Assembly (NCBI RefSeq): GCF_900090285.1
Contig: NZ_LT607754.1
Coordinates: 496,001 to 560,000, forward strand
Length of the DNA: 64,000 nt
Direction: 5' to 3'
Source of the DNA: Micromonospora inositola
GTDB lineage: Bacteria; Actinomycetota; Actinomycetes; Mycobacteriales; Micromonosporaceae
A program made the position numbers and the translations under genes. The notes below the pieces were generated by a model. It searched no databases, was not told the origin of the DNA, and worked only from the letters and a program-made list of their open reading frames with translations. This document shows positions 30,405-38,767 of the stretch, piece after piece. The first letter of the stretch is position 1, and every line of letters begins with the position of its first letter.

Positions 30405-30905
30405 ATGGACGTCAAGGTCTGGATGTACCTGATCTACCTGGCGGTCAGCATCGGCCTGACCGTGTGGGTGGCCCGGGCGCTCTCCCGCAACGGGCTGGTC
30501 TTCCTGGAGGAGGTCTTCGCCGACCGGCGGCTCGCCGACGCGGTCAACAGCCTCCTCGTGGTCGGCTTCTACCTGCTCAACCTCGGCTACGTGACGGTGG
30601 CCATGAAGCACGCCGACCCGGTGGTCACCACCAGCCAGGCGATGGAGGAGCTCTCCATGAAGGTCGGCTGGGTGCTGCTGGTCCTCGGCCTGCTGCACTT
30701 CTTCAACGTCTTCGCGCTCGGCCGCTACCGCCGCAGCAGGCTGCGGCAGCTCGCCCCGCACCCGCCGATCGCGCCGGTGGGTCACCTGCCGGTGCAGCCC
30801 GGCCCCCGGCCGGTCGGCCCGGCGATGCCCGGACACGGGATGCCCGGACCCGCGACCGGGGGCTCCGCGCCGGCCGGCCCGACGCCGCCCCCACCCGCGC
30901 GATGA
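30405..30905 (+). CDS. Small membrane protein of a TetR-controlled operon
   Basis: This 166-residue protein has three membrane helices: WMYLIYLAVSIGLTVWVARA, SLLVVGFYLLNLGYVTVAM and VGWVLLVLGLLHFFNVFALG. A Pro/Gly-rich cytoplasmic tail from residue about 120 follows. I chose ATG 30405; an earlier in-frame ATG lies within the second operator and is less likely. It is the first gene of the operon and overlaps the thiol-disulfide gene as ATGA. No function is recognised. Confidence 0.82.
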   Translation: MDVKVWMYLIYLAVSIGLTVWVARALSRNGLVFLEEVFADRRLADAVNSLLVVGFYLLNLGYVTVAMKHADPVVTTSQAMEELSMKVGWVLLVLGLLHFFNVFALGRYRRSRLRQLAPHPPIAPVGHLPVQPGPRPVGPAMPGHGMPGPATGGSAPAGPTPPPPAR

Positions 30906-31423
30906 ACGCCCCGCCGGGCGGCGGCGGAGCGGGCGTGGCCCCGGCGGACTCCACCGGGCACGGGGCCGGTGGGGTCCGCGGGTTCACCGTCCTCTACGAC
31001 GCGCACTGCCCGCTGTGCCGGGCCGCCCGGCGGTGGTTGGCGTCCCGGCCGCAGCTCGTACCCCTGGAGTTCGTGCCGGCCGGCTCGGCCGAGGCCCGGC
31101 GGCGCTTCCCCGGCCTCGACCACGACGCGACGCTGCGGGACCTGACCGTCGTCGCCGACACCGGCGCGATCTACGCGGGGGACGGCGCCTGGTTCGCCTG
31201 CCTCTGGGCGCTGGCCGACCACCGGTCCACCGCCGAACGGCTGGCCCGCCCCCACCTGCTGCCGCTGGCCCGGCGGGTGGTGGCGACCGCCTCCTCGATA
31301 CGCGAGCTGGTCCGGGAACCAGGACCGGACCCGGGATACGGTGGCGACGATGACCGAGCAGACTGCCCCGACGACCGGTGCGGGTGGCCCGACCACCGGC
31401 GAACCGGCGACCGCCCGGGGTGA
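30902..31423 (+). CDS. DCC1-like thiol-disulfide oxidoreductase family protein
   Basis: This 173-residue protein starts at ATG 30902, overlapping the previous stop (ATGA). The DCC-family core begins FTVLYDAHCPLCRAARRWLA, whose CPLC is the CXXC redox pair, and continues LRDLTVVADTGAIYAGDGAW. The C-terminal Asp/Arg-rich 30 residues are translated from DNA that also encodes the start of the TetR gene in another frame. It may handle thiol chemistry alongside the membrane protein. Confidence 0.82.
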   Translation: MNAPPGGGGAGVAPADSTGHGAGGVRGFTVLYDAHCPLCRAARRWLASRPQLVPLEFVPAGSAEARRRFPGLDHDATLRDLTVVADTGAIYAGDGAWFACLWALADHRSTAERLARPHLLPLARRVVATASSIRELVREPGPDPGYGGDDDRADCPDDRCGWPDHRRTGDRPG

Positions 31424-32063
31424 GCAGACCCGGCAGCTCATCCTGGACACGGCGATGCGGCTGTTCCGGGAGCGCGGCTACGCCCGGACGACCATGCGCG
31501 CGATCGCCCAGGAGGCGGGCGTGGCGGTGGGCAACGCCTACTACTACTTCGGCTCCAAGGACCACCTGATCCAGGAGTTCTACGCGGACACCCAGACCGA
31601 GCACCTGGCGGCGGCCGCGCCGGTGCTCGCCCGGGAACGCGAGTTCGCCGCGCGGCTGGCCGGCGCGCTGCACGCCGGGGTCGACGTGCTCACCCCGTAC
31701 CACTCGTTCGCCGCGAGCTTCTTCAAGACCGCCGCCGAGCCCACCTCACCGATGAGCCCGTTCTCCGCCGAGTCCTCCGCGCCCCGGGAGGCGTCCATCG
31801 CGCTGTTCCGGGAGGTGCTGGAGGGGTCCACGGCCCGGGTCGACGCGGAGCTGCGGCCGGCGCTGCCCGAGCTGCTCTGGCTCGCGTACATGGGAGTGGT
31901 CCTCTACTGGGTGCACGACCGATCCCCGGAGCAGGTCCGCACCCGGAAGCTGATCGACGGGGCGGTGCCGCTGGTCGACCGGCTGGTCGGGCTCTCCCGG
32001 CTACGGGTGCTGCGACCGGTGACCCGCCAGGTGCTCGACCTCATCCGCACTCTGCGTCACTGA
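31350..32063 (+). CDS. TetR family transcriptional regulator
   Basis: This 237-residue regulator has a variable N-terminal tail and then a TetR HTH (GYARTTMRAIAQEAGVAVGN, then AYYYFGSKDHLIQEFYAD). The rest is a helical ligand domain. I chose ATG 31350; a GTG lies nine bases upstream. Either way it overlaps the preceding gene by 70-80 bases in a different frame. As the last gene of the operon it likely represses it through the paired TTGAACATGTTCAA sites. Confidence 0.9.
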   Translation: MTEQTAPTTGAGGPTTGEPATARGEQTRQLILDTAMRLFRERGYARTTMRAIAQEAGVAVGNAYYYFGSKDHLIQEFYADTQTEHLAAAAPVLAREREFAARLAGALHAGVDVLTPYHSFAASFFKTAAEPTSPMSPFSAESSAPREASIALFREVLEGSTARVDAELRPALPELLWLAYMGVVLYWVHDRSPEQVRTRKLIDGAVPLVDRLVGLSRLRVLRPVTRQVLDLIRTLRH

Positions 32064-32082
32064 CGACGTGCGGCCTCCCCCG

Positions 32083-32757
32083 TCAGCGCGGGAAGACCCC
32101 GAACGATGTCCAGCCCCGGTCCGGAAAGCCGGCCGCCTCGGCCACCCGGGCGGACGCGGCGTTGTCGAAGTTGTGCAGGTAGGTGGGGACGGCGCCCTCG
32201 TCGAGCACCCGCCGGGCCGCCTGGGCGACGAGCCGCCGGGCCAGGCCCCGGCCCCGGGCGGCCGGTACCGTGCCGACGGCCAGCTCGTGCCCGTGGGCGT
32301 CGTGCCGCTTGATCCCCGCGCCGGCGAGGTATCGCCCGTCGGCGTCCCGCACCACCAGCACCTCCCGGTCGAACAGCCGCAGCCAGGGCGGCAGCCCCGG
32401 CCCCGTCGGCGAAACCCACTCGCCGACGTCGGGCAGCGGCGCCGGGGCCAGGCTCCACCGGAAGGCGCCCGCGTGGGTGGTCCAGTCCGGCAGCCCGACC
32501 GTCGCGGGCAGCTCCGGCAGGACGTTCTCCCCCGGACGTCCGTCGACCAGGGCCCGGACCGCCTCGACCCGGTCCGGCGGTACGGAAAGGACGGCGCAGC
32601 CGGGCGCGGCGACCGCGATGGCGGGCCGCAGCCGGCCGTCCCAGGCCGGTCGCGCGCGGCGGTACGAGCGGACCACGTGCAGCCCCGGACCGGCCGGCCA
32701 CTGCCCCAGCCAGGTCGCCAGGTGCAGGAACAACCGCCGGTCGAGCACCGGAGCCAC
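32083..32757 (-). CDS. GNAT family N-acetyltransferase
   Basis: This 224-residue protein has its GNAT domain in the C-terminal half: VLVVRDADGRYLAGAGIKRH, then the acetyl-CoA loop VPAARGRGLARRLVAQAARR, then YLHNFDNAASARVAEAAGF. The start may be GTG 32757 or GTG 32748; GAGGAG is better spaced for the latter. The N-terminal half is a divergent lobe. The acceptor is unknown. Confidence 0.85.
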   Translation of the reverse strand: MAPVLDRRLFLHLATWLGQWPAGPGLHVVRSYRRARPAWDGRLRPAIAVAAPGCAVLSVPPDRVEAVRALVDGRPGENVLPELPATVGLPDWTTHAGAFRWSLAPAPLPDVGEWVSPTGPGLPPWLRLFDREVLVVRDADGRYLAGAGIKRHDAHGHELAVGTVPAARGRGLARRLVAQAARRVLDEGAVPTYLHNFDNAASARVAEAAGFPDRGWTSFGVFPR

Positions 32758-32854
32758 CTCCTCACCCGCCGGACCGTCCGCCGACGATCACGGTACCCGG
32801 GCGGGCCGCTCGGGCGTCCGGATCTCGGCCGGCCCGGACATTCGCCAGGCGCCC

Positions 32855-33526
32855 CTACCGGCGGACCAGTTCGACGAACCAGCGGCGGTCGAGCGGCAGC
32901 ACGGCGGCGACCCGGAAGCCGGCGGCGGACGCCAGCGGCCCGGCCAGCTCCACCCCCACCCGGGCCCAGCGGAACGCCGGCCCCCACTCGTCGTCGCCGG
33001 CCCGCCCGCCCGAGGTGACGCACGCGCGCCCCCGCCACAGGCCCGCGCCCGGCGGCGCCAGCTCGACCAGCGCCGTGCCACCGGGACGCAGCAGGCCGGC
33101 GCAGCGGCGCAGCAGGCGTACCGGGTCGCCGCCGATGCCGATGTTGCCGTCAACCAGCAGGGCATGCGCCCAGCGTCCCTCGCCGGGCAGCGGCGCGAGG
33201 ACGTCCCGGCGCAGGGCGGCCGCACCCCGGCCCCGGGCCAGCCGGACGGCGACCGCCGAGACGTCCACGCCGAGGGCGACCAGCCCACGCTCGGCCAGCG
33301 CGGCGGTGAGCCGACCTGGCCCGCAGCCCAGGTCGATGGTCGGCCCGGAGCAGCGCCGCACCACCTCGGTCAACGCCGGCTCCGGCGGCCCGTGCCACCG
33401 GCGCACCGGCAGCGGCACCCGCGGCCCGTCGCCGAGCACCAGCCAGTGCGCGCGCTCGCTGGAGCGGTCGACGAGTTCGGCCAGCGCGGCCTCGAAGCCG
33501 CCGGCGAGCACCCCGGATCCGGTCAC
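32855..33526 (-). CDS. Class I SAM-dependent methyltransferase
   Basis: This 223-residue protein starts at GTG 33526, overlapping the stop of the upstream gene (GTGA). Motif I is TIDLGCGPGRLTAALAERG; the acidic motif II is ALGVDVSAVAVRLARG. It is the last gene of a three-gene overlapping unit (glycosyltransferase 2, TIGR04282 protein, methyltransferase), which suggests modification of a glycan or lipid-linked product. Confidence 0.87.
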   Translation of the reverse strand: MTGSGVLAGGFEAALAELVDRSSERAHWLVLGDGPRVPLPVRRWHGPPEPALTEVVRRCSGPTIDLGCGPGRLTAALAERGLVALGVDVSAVAVRLARGRGAAALRRDVLAPLPGEGRWAHALLVDGNIGIGGDPVRLLRRCAGLLRPGGTALVELAPPGAGLWRGRACVTSGGRAGDDEWGPAFRWARVGVELAGPLASAAGFRVAAVLPLDRRWFVELVRR

Positions 33527-34287
33527 CGGGCGCGCCGGGCCGGGCGCGCCGAGAGCGGCTCCGGCCGCACCGCACGTCCGGCCGAGCCACCCTCGACCTC
33601 CCGCACCGCCCGGGTGAAGGCGCCGGTCAGCCCACCCTCGATCTCCCGGACCGCCGCGGCGAAGCGGCCGGCCGGCGCGGCGGCGGCGACGGCCTGGGCG
33701 GATGGCCACTCGTCCACGTCGGCGAGCTGCGGCAGGGCCCCGACCCGCAGGGCCCGGCCGGTCAGCGCGGCCCGGGTCAGCCGCCCGGTCGCCGGGGTGG
33801 ACATCGGCACGCCCCGCAGCACGGCCGCCGCAGCCGGATCGCGCAGCCCCAGCGCCCACCAACCGCCGTCCACGGCCGTGCCGAGCAGCGCGTCCGCCCC
33901 GGCCAGCGCGTCCACGGCCGCGCCGAGCAGGTCGGCGCCGACCTGCGGGGTGTCCATGCCGAGCTGCAGCACCGGTTGGCCGGGGAACGCCGCACCCGCG
34001 TCCGCGTGCGCGGCGGCCAGTCGCTCGCCAAGGCCCCGGCCGCGCTGGGACAGCAGGGTCCAGCCGGCCAGCGCGGCCCGGATCTCCGCACCGCGTACCG
34101 CCCGGTCGAGGGGGCCGGTGTGGGCCAGCACCGGCGCCACGCCGGGCACCGCCCGGACCGCGTCCAGGGTGTCCAGCAGCGCGGCGGCGGCGACCGCCGC
34201 GGCCCGGTCGGCATCGAGCGGCGGGCAGAGCCGGGTCTTCACCTGGCCCGGCACGGGCGCCTTCGCCAGCACCAGCAGCACCGTCAT
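33523..34287 (-). CDS. TIGR04282/DUF2064 glycosyltransferase-like protein
   Basis: This 254-residue protein of the nucleotide-diphospho-sugar transferase superfamily shows LAKAPVPGQVKTRLCPPLD at the N-terminus (the nucleotide-binding loop), VLQLGMDTPQVGADLL as the DxD-like region and GTAVDGGWWALGLRDP. The C-terminal 45 residues are a low-complexity Glu/Gly/Arg tail. The family includes arsenosugar biosynthesis members, but here it overlaps genes on both sides (ATGA and GTGA) in a glycosylation-like operon. Confidence 0.85.
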   Translation of the reverse strand: MTVLLVLAKAPVPGQVKTRLCPPLDADRAAAVAAAALLDTLDAVRAVPGVAPVLAHTGPLDRAVRGAEIRAALAGWTLLSQRGRGLGERLAAAHADAGAAFPGQPVLQLGMDTPQVGADLLGAAVDALAGADALLGTAVDGGWWALGLRDPAAAAVLRGVPMSTPATGRLTRAALTGRALRVGALPQLADVDEWPSAQAVAAAAPAGRFAAAVREIEGGLTGAFTRAVREVEGGSAGRAVRPEPLSARPARRAR

Positions 34288-35006
34288 GAGAGCCGTCCTT
34301 CGTTCGCGACCGCGGGGCTCCGCTGCGTTGCGCTCACCGGAGCGACCCCCGCCCGCAGCACCGCCGTCATGTCGCGCACCGCGCGGGCGGTGCCCCGGAC
34401 CGAGCCGGAGACCTTCGACCGGGTGCCGGCCGCCCGCGGCGCGTACCGCACGTCCAGCTCGACGATCCGCCACCCGGCGGCGGCCGCGCGGAGCAGCAGC
34501 TCCAGCGGGTAGCCGAAGGCACGGTCCGCGACGCCGAGTTCCAGCAGCGCCGCGCGGCGGGCCACGCGGATCGGGCTCAGGTCGTGCACCGGTACGCCCC
34601 GGCGGCGCAGCCCGGCGGCGAGGAGCGCGTTGCCGGCGCGGGCGTGCCACGGCCAGGCGGCGCGGGTCATCGGCCGGCGACGCCCGGCGACCAGGTCGGC
34701 CCGGCCCGCCAGCACCGGCCCGGCCAGGCCAGGCAGCTCCCCCGGGTCGAACGAGCCGTCCGCGTCCAGCACGCAGACCAGCTCGGCACGGGCGGCGAGC
34801 AGCCCGGTGTGGACGGCGGCGCCGTAGCCGCGCCGGGGTTCGTGCACCACCCGGGCGCCGTGCGCGGCGGCCACCTCGGGCGAGCCGTCGGTGGAGCCGT
34901 TGTCCACCACGACGGCGCGGTACCCGGGCGGCAGCCCGGCGAGCACACCGGGCAGGGCGGCCGCCTCGTCCAGGCACGGCAGCACCACGTCGACCACTGT
35001 CTCCAT
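34284..35006 (-). CDS. Family 2 glycosyltransferase
   Basis: This 240-residue GT-A enzyme starts VVDVVLPCLDEAAALPGVLA, with VVDNGSTDGS for nucleotide binding and the catalytic VLDADGSFDP. It lacks a C-terminal membrane region, unlike DPM1-GtrA fusions. It is the first gene of an overlapping operon with the TIGR04282 protein and the methyltransferase, and it is divergent from a polytopic membrane protein that could be a partner glycosyltransferase. Confidence 0.9.
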   Translation of the reverse strand: METVVDVVLPCLDEAAALPGVLAGLPPGYRAVVVDNGSTDGSPEVAAAHGARVVHEPRRGYGAAVHTGLLAARAELVCVLDADGSFDPGELPGLAGPVLAGRADLVAGRRRPMTRAAWPWHARAGNALLAAGLRRRGVPVHDLSPIRVARRAALLELGVADRAFGYPLELLLRAAAAGWRIVELDVRYAPRAAGTRSKVSGSVRGTARAVRDMTAVLRAGVAPVSATQRSPAVANEGRLS

Positions 35007-35054
35007 GCCGGGGACGCTAGGCCGCCCCGGCCCGGGTCCGCGCCCTCGTCGCGG

Positions 35055-35090
35055 TTACGGAACCCTTACGCCGCAACGGTTCCTTACGGG
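35055..35090. promoter_or_regulatory. Repeated TTACG motifs, candidate response-regulator sites
   Basis: TTACG occurs at 35055, 35066 and 35084 in the divergent region between the glycosyltransferase operon and the membrane protein gene. The first two are spaced by exactly 11 bases, as in OmpR/PhoB-type direct repeats. A related CGTAAG lies before the response-regulator gene (about 36625). This suggests that the nearby two-component system may control these genes. It is inference from spacing only. Confidence 0.45.
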
Positions 35091-35154
35091 TCGCTGACGT
35101 ACCCCTCGGAGCGCTTCCGACCGGCGGCCGGCGGCCGTAGCCTCGGCGGTCACC

Positions 35155-36594
35155 ATGACCCGCCACCTGACCGCCGGTCGACGCCGCGACCTGACCGTGC
35201 TCGCCGTCGAGGCGGCGCTGCTGGCCGCGGCGGTGGCGGTCGGCGCCGTGCTCAACCACCGCGACGTCGGGCTGCACGCCGACGCCGCGCCGCTCTACGC
35301 CACCTGGCGGCCGCATGCCGGCTGGGGCACCCTCCCGGCGGTCCTGCTCGCCGCCGGCGTGGTGTCGCGCGGTCCCGACCTCGCCCGGCGGCTCCCCTGG
35401 CCCCGGCTGCTGGCCGCCGGCTGGCTCGCCACGATCGCCTGGACCCTGTCGCTGGCCCTGGTCGACGGCTGGCGGGCCGGGCTGACCGAGCGGCTCACCG
35501 TGCAGGCGGAGTACCTGCACGAGGTGCCCCGGGTGCGGGACGTGCCCGCCATGCTCGCCGACTTCACCGGGCGGATCCTCGACTTCCGGCCCGACTCCTG
35601 GTCGACCCACACCGCCGGGCACCCACCGGGCGCGCTGCTGGTCTTCGTCGGATTGGACCGGATCGGCCTCGGCGGCGGTATGGCAGCCGCGCTGGCCTGC
35701 GTCCTGGTCGGGGCGACGGTCACCGTCTCGGTGCCGGTGGCGCTGCGTGCGCTCGGGGACGAGCCGGCCGCCCGCGTGGTGCTGCCGTTCCTGGTGCTGC
35801 TGCCCGGCGCGGTCTGGGTGGGCGCCTCCGCCGACGGGATCTTCGCCGCCGTGCTGGCCGCCGGGCTCGCCCTGCTGGCCCGCCCGGGACGCTGGGCGCC
35901 GGGGGTGGGCGGGCTGCTGCTCGGCGTCGCCCTGCACCTGTCGTACGGGCTGGTGCTGGCCGGGCTGCTGGCGCTGACCGTGCTGGCGCTGCGGGCCGCC
36001 GACCGGGTCCGCGCGCTGCTCGCCGCCGGGCTGGGCGTGGCCGCGGTGACCGCCGTGTTCGTCGGCTACGGCTTCTGGTGGCTGGACGGGTACCACCTGG
36101 TGGTGCGGCGCTACTACCAGGGCTGGGCAGCGGACCGCCCGTACGCCTTCTGGGTCTGGGCGAACCTGGCCGCGCTGCTGCTCAGCGCCGGCCCCGTGGC
36201 CGGCCCGGCCCTGGCCCGCACCCTCCGCCCGGCGCTGGCCGGGGCCCGCACCCGGCTCGTCGCGCTCGGCAGTGCCGCCCGGACCGCCGCCCCGGTCGCC
36301 GTGGGGGTCGGCGGTCCGCGCGACCCGGGCAGGATGGCGTCGACCGGGCCGCAGGTCGGGCCGCCCCGCCCGGCCGGCCCCGCCGTCTGGCTGCCGCTGG
36401 CCGCCGCGCTGACCGTGGCCGCCGCCGACGTCTCCGGGCTCTCCAAGGCCGAGGTGGAACGGATCTGGCTGCCCTTCGCGGTCTGGCTGGTGGTCGCCGT
36501 CGCCCGGCTCCCGGTGGGCGACCAGCGCTGGTGGCTGGCCGGGCAGGCGGTCAGCGCGCTGGCGATCAACCACCTGCTCTGGACGGTCTCCTGA
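35155..36594 (+). CDS. Polytopic membrane protein, possible GT-C type glycosyltransferase
   Basis: This 479-residue protein has about ten to eleven membrane helices. A long extracytoplasmic loop after helix 3-4 contains EYLHEVPRVRDVPAMLADFT and DSWSTHTAGHPPGALLVFVG, and acidic/His residues there resemble the loops of GT-C mannosyltransferases. A second loop holds WWLDGYHLVVRRYYQGWAAD. Membership of the GT-C fold is inference. It is divergent from the glycosyltransferase operon and followed by the two-component system. Confidence 0.75.
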   Translation: MTRHLTAGRRRDLTVLAVEAALLAAAVAVGAVLNHRDVGLHADAAPLYATWRPHAGWGTLPAVLLAAGVVSRGPDLARRLPWPRLLAAGWLATIAWTLSLALVDGWRAGLTERLTVQAEYLHEVPRVRDVPAMLADFTGRILDFRPDSWSTHTAGHPPGALLVFVGLDRIGLGGGMAAALACVLVGATVTVSVPVALRALGDEPAARVVLPFLVLLPGAVWVGASADGIFAAVLAAGLALLARPGRWAPGVGGLLLGVALHLSYGLVLAGLLALTVLALRAADRVRALLAAGLGVAAVTAVFVGYGFWWLDGYHLVVRRYYQGWAADRPYAFWVWANLAALLLSAGPVAGPALARTLRPALAGARTRLVALGSAARTAAPVAVGVGGPRDPGRMASTGPQVGPPRPAGPAVWLPLAAALTVAAADVSGLSKAEVERIWLPFAVWLVVAVARLPVGDQRWWLAGQAVSALAINHLLWTVS

Positions 36595-36695
36595 CCGGGT
36601 GCGGGAGCCGGGGGTCTGGCCGTCCGTAAGAACCTCGCAATGGCTCGACTGATCCACCCGTCGTTACGCTGACCACCTCGGGGGGAGGTACGCCA

Positions 36696-37388
36696 GTGGC
36701 GCAGCGGGTGCTGGTGGTCGACGACGACCGGACGGTCAGCGACGTGGTGTGCCGGTACCTGGAGCACGCCGGCTACCAGGTCGACCACGTCGGCGACGGG
36801 GCTGCCGCGCTGGCCGCCGTGGCCCGGCAACCACCGCACCTGGTGGTACTCGACCTCATGCTGCCGGTCCTGGACGGGCTGGAGGTCTGCCGCCGGTTGC
36901 GGGAGCGGCCGGACGGCGTACCCATCGTCATGCTGACCGCGCGCGGCGACGAGGCCGACCGGATCCTCGGCCTCCAGCTGGGCGCGGACGACTACCTGAG
37001 CAAGCCGTTCTCCCCTCGGGAGCTGGTGCTGCGGGTGCGCTCGGTGCTGCGCCGGGCCGGCGGGGAGCCGGTCGCGCCGCCGGAGGTGCTGACCGACGAC
37101 GGCCTGGAGGTGCGGACCGGACCCCGGGTGGCCCGGCTGCACGGCCGGGAGTTGACCCTCACCCTGCGCGAGTTCGACCTGCTGGCCCACCTGATGCGGC
37201 ATCCGGCGCGGGCGTTCCGCCGGGCGGAGCTGCTGGACCGGGTCTGGGGCTGGAGCTTCGGCGACCAGTCCACCGTCACCGTCCACGTACGCCGGCTGCG
37301 GGAGAAGATCGAGGCCGATCCGGCCAACCCCCGGCGGATCGTCACCGTCTGGGGCGTCGGCTACCGGTACGAGCCGGCCGATGCGTGA
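36696..37388 (+). CDS. OmpR-family response regulator
   Basis: This 230-residue protein has a receiver domain (acidic pocket VVDDDR, phospho-acceptor Asp in VVLDLMLPVLDG, switch Thr in IVMLTARGDE, Lys in LSKPFSPREL). A winged-helix DNA-binding domain follows (LTLREFDLLAHLMRHP, STVTVHVRRLREKIE, VWGVGYRYE). The start is GTG 36696 with GGGGGAGG upstream. The stop overlaps the start of the kinase gene by eight bases. Confidence 0.95.
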   Translation: MAQRVLVVDDDRTVSDVVCRYLEHAGYQVDHVGDGAAALAAVARQPPHLVVLDLMLPVLDGLEVCRRLRERPDGVPIVMLTARGDEADRILGLQLGADDYLSKPFSPRELVLRVRSVLRRAGGEPVAPPEVLTDDGLEVRTGPRVARLHGRELTLTLREFDLLAHLMRHPARAFRRAELLDRVWGWSFGDQSTVTVHVRRLREKIEADPANPRRIVTVWGVGYRYEPADA

Positions 37389-38409
37389 CCTGGCGCTGAT
37401 CTTCGGGGCGGCGCTCGCCGCCGCGCTCTGCGTCGGGCTGCTCGGGGCGCTCGCCCTGCGGCTGCTGCGGGGCCGCTCGATCCTGGTGCACGTCGTCGTG
37501 CTGCTGGCCATGACCGTCTCCGCGGTGGTGGCCGGGGTGGCGGTGATCGCCGAGGCGATGTTCCTCTCCCCGCACGACCTTGAGGTCGTGCTGATCACCG
37601 TCTCCGCCGCCGCCGTGGTGAGCCTCGCGGTCGGCTGGCTCTTCGGCCGGCGGCTGGCCGCCGCGGCGGTCTGGGCGGCCCAGGCGCGGGAGCGGGAGCG
37701 GCGGATCGAGAAGGGCCGCCGGGACCTGGTCGCCTGGGTCTCGCACGACCTGCGTACCCCGCTCGCCGGGCTGCGCGCGATGGCCGAGGCGCTGGAGGAC
37801 CGGGTGGTCCGCGACCCGGAGACCGTCGACGAGTACCACCGCCGGATCCGGGTGGAGACCGACCGGATGACCCGGCTGGTCGACGACCTGTTCGAGCTGT
37901 CCCGGATCAACGCCGGCGCGCTGCGGCTCTCGCTGTCCGCGGTGCCGCTGGGCGACGTGGTCTCCGACGCCCTCGCGAGCACCGCCCCGCTGGCCGCGGC
38001 CCGGCGGATCCGGCTGGTCGCCGCCGAGTCGGGCTGGCCGACGGTGACCGCCAGCGAGCCGGAGCTGGCCCGGGTGGTAGGCAACCTGCTGCTGAACGCG
38101 GTCCGCTACACGCCGGAGGACGGCACGGTCCGGGTGGACGCCGGCCGGGACGCGGACACCGCGTGGCTGGCGGTGGCGGACACCTGCGGCGGCATCCCCG
38201 AGGCGGACCTGCCCCGCCTCTTCGACGTGGCGTTCCGGGGGGAGCCGGCGCGGACCCCGCGCCCGGGCAACGGCGGCGGGGAGGGGTCGGGCGGGCTGGG
38301 GCTGGCGATCGTGCGCGGGCTGATTGAGGCGCACGGCGGGCGGGTAGACGTACAGAACATCACCGATGGCTGCCGGTTCGTGGTCCGGTTGCCGGCCGCG
38401 GGAACCTGA
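37381..38409 (+). CDS. Sensor histidine kinase
   Basis: This 342-residue kinase has two membrane helices near the N-terminus with almost no extracytoplasmic domain between them. The H-box is VAWVSHDLRTPLAGLRAMAE, and the ATP-binding domain carries N (NLLLNAVRYTPEDG), G1 (VADTCGGIPEADL) and G2 (GGLGLAIVRGLIEAHGG) motifs. The lack of a sensor loop suggests intramembrane sensing. It phosphorylates the regulator encoded immediately upstream. Confidence 0.95.
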   Translation: MRDLALIFGAALAAALCVGLLGALALRLLRGRSILVHVVVLLAMTVSAVVAGVAVIAEAMFLSPHDLEVVLITVSAAAVVSLAVGWLFGRRLAAAAVWAAQARERERRIEKGRRDLVAWVSHDLRTPLAGLRAMAEALEDRVVRDPETVDEYHRRIRVETDRMTRLVDDLFELSRINAGALRLSLSAVPLGDVVSDALASTAPLAAARRIRLVAAESGWPTVTASEPELARVVGNLLLNAVRYTPEDGTVRVDAGRDADTAWLAVADTCGGIPEADLPRLFDVAFRGEPARTPRPGNGGGEGSGGLGLAIVRGLIEAHGGRVDVQNITDGCRFVVRLPAAGT

Positions 38410-38467
38410 CGCATCGATCGAGCGTCATACCTATTTCCATACATGTACAACTTTCTCTGGGACGGTA

Positions 38468-38659
38468 ATGGTCATGCCGAATCAGCCGAATGACCGGTAC
38501 CAGCAGGACACCGAGCGGAGCTGGCGGGCGGCCGGGGCCGCCGGGCGGTTCCCGGCGCAACCGTCGTACCGGGAGGCCCGGCCGGGCGACGCGCTCTCCT
38601 GGGCCGAGCTGAACGCGTTGCCACCCGCCACCACCCGGCGTGGCCTCAACGCCCACTGA
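38468..38659 (+). CDS. Small hydrophilic hypothetical protein
   Basis: This is a predicted 63-residue protein, Arg/Ala/Pro-rich, beginning MVMPNQPNDRYQQDTERSWR. ATG 38468 follows GGGACGG; an ATG two codons later is an alternative. It is preceded by a short AT-rich stretch (38430-38455) that may be its promoter. I do not recognise the family, but codon bias and position support a real gene. Confidence 0.6.
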   Translation: MVMPNQPNDRYQQDTERSWRAAGAAGRFPAQPSYREARPGDALSWAELNALPPATTRRGLNAH

Positions 38660-38767
38660 CCGGGTACGCGGCGACACACCCGGGCGCTCCAGCCGGGCCG
38701 TTCGCACACTTGTCGGGTAGCGTCTCCTGGTCCGAAAACTCGGCCTACGACAGGAGAAGCTCCGCGC

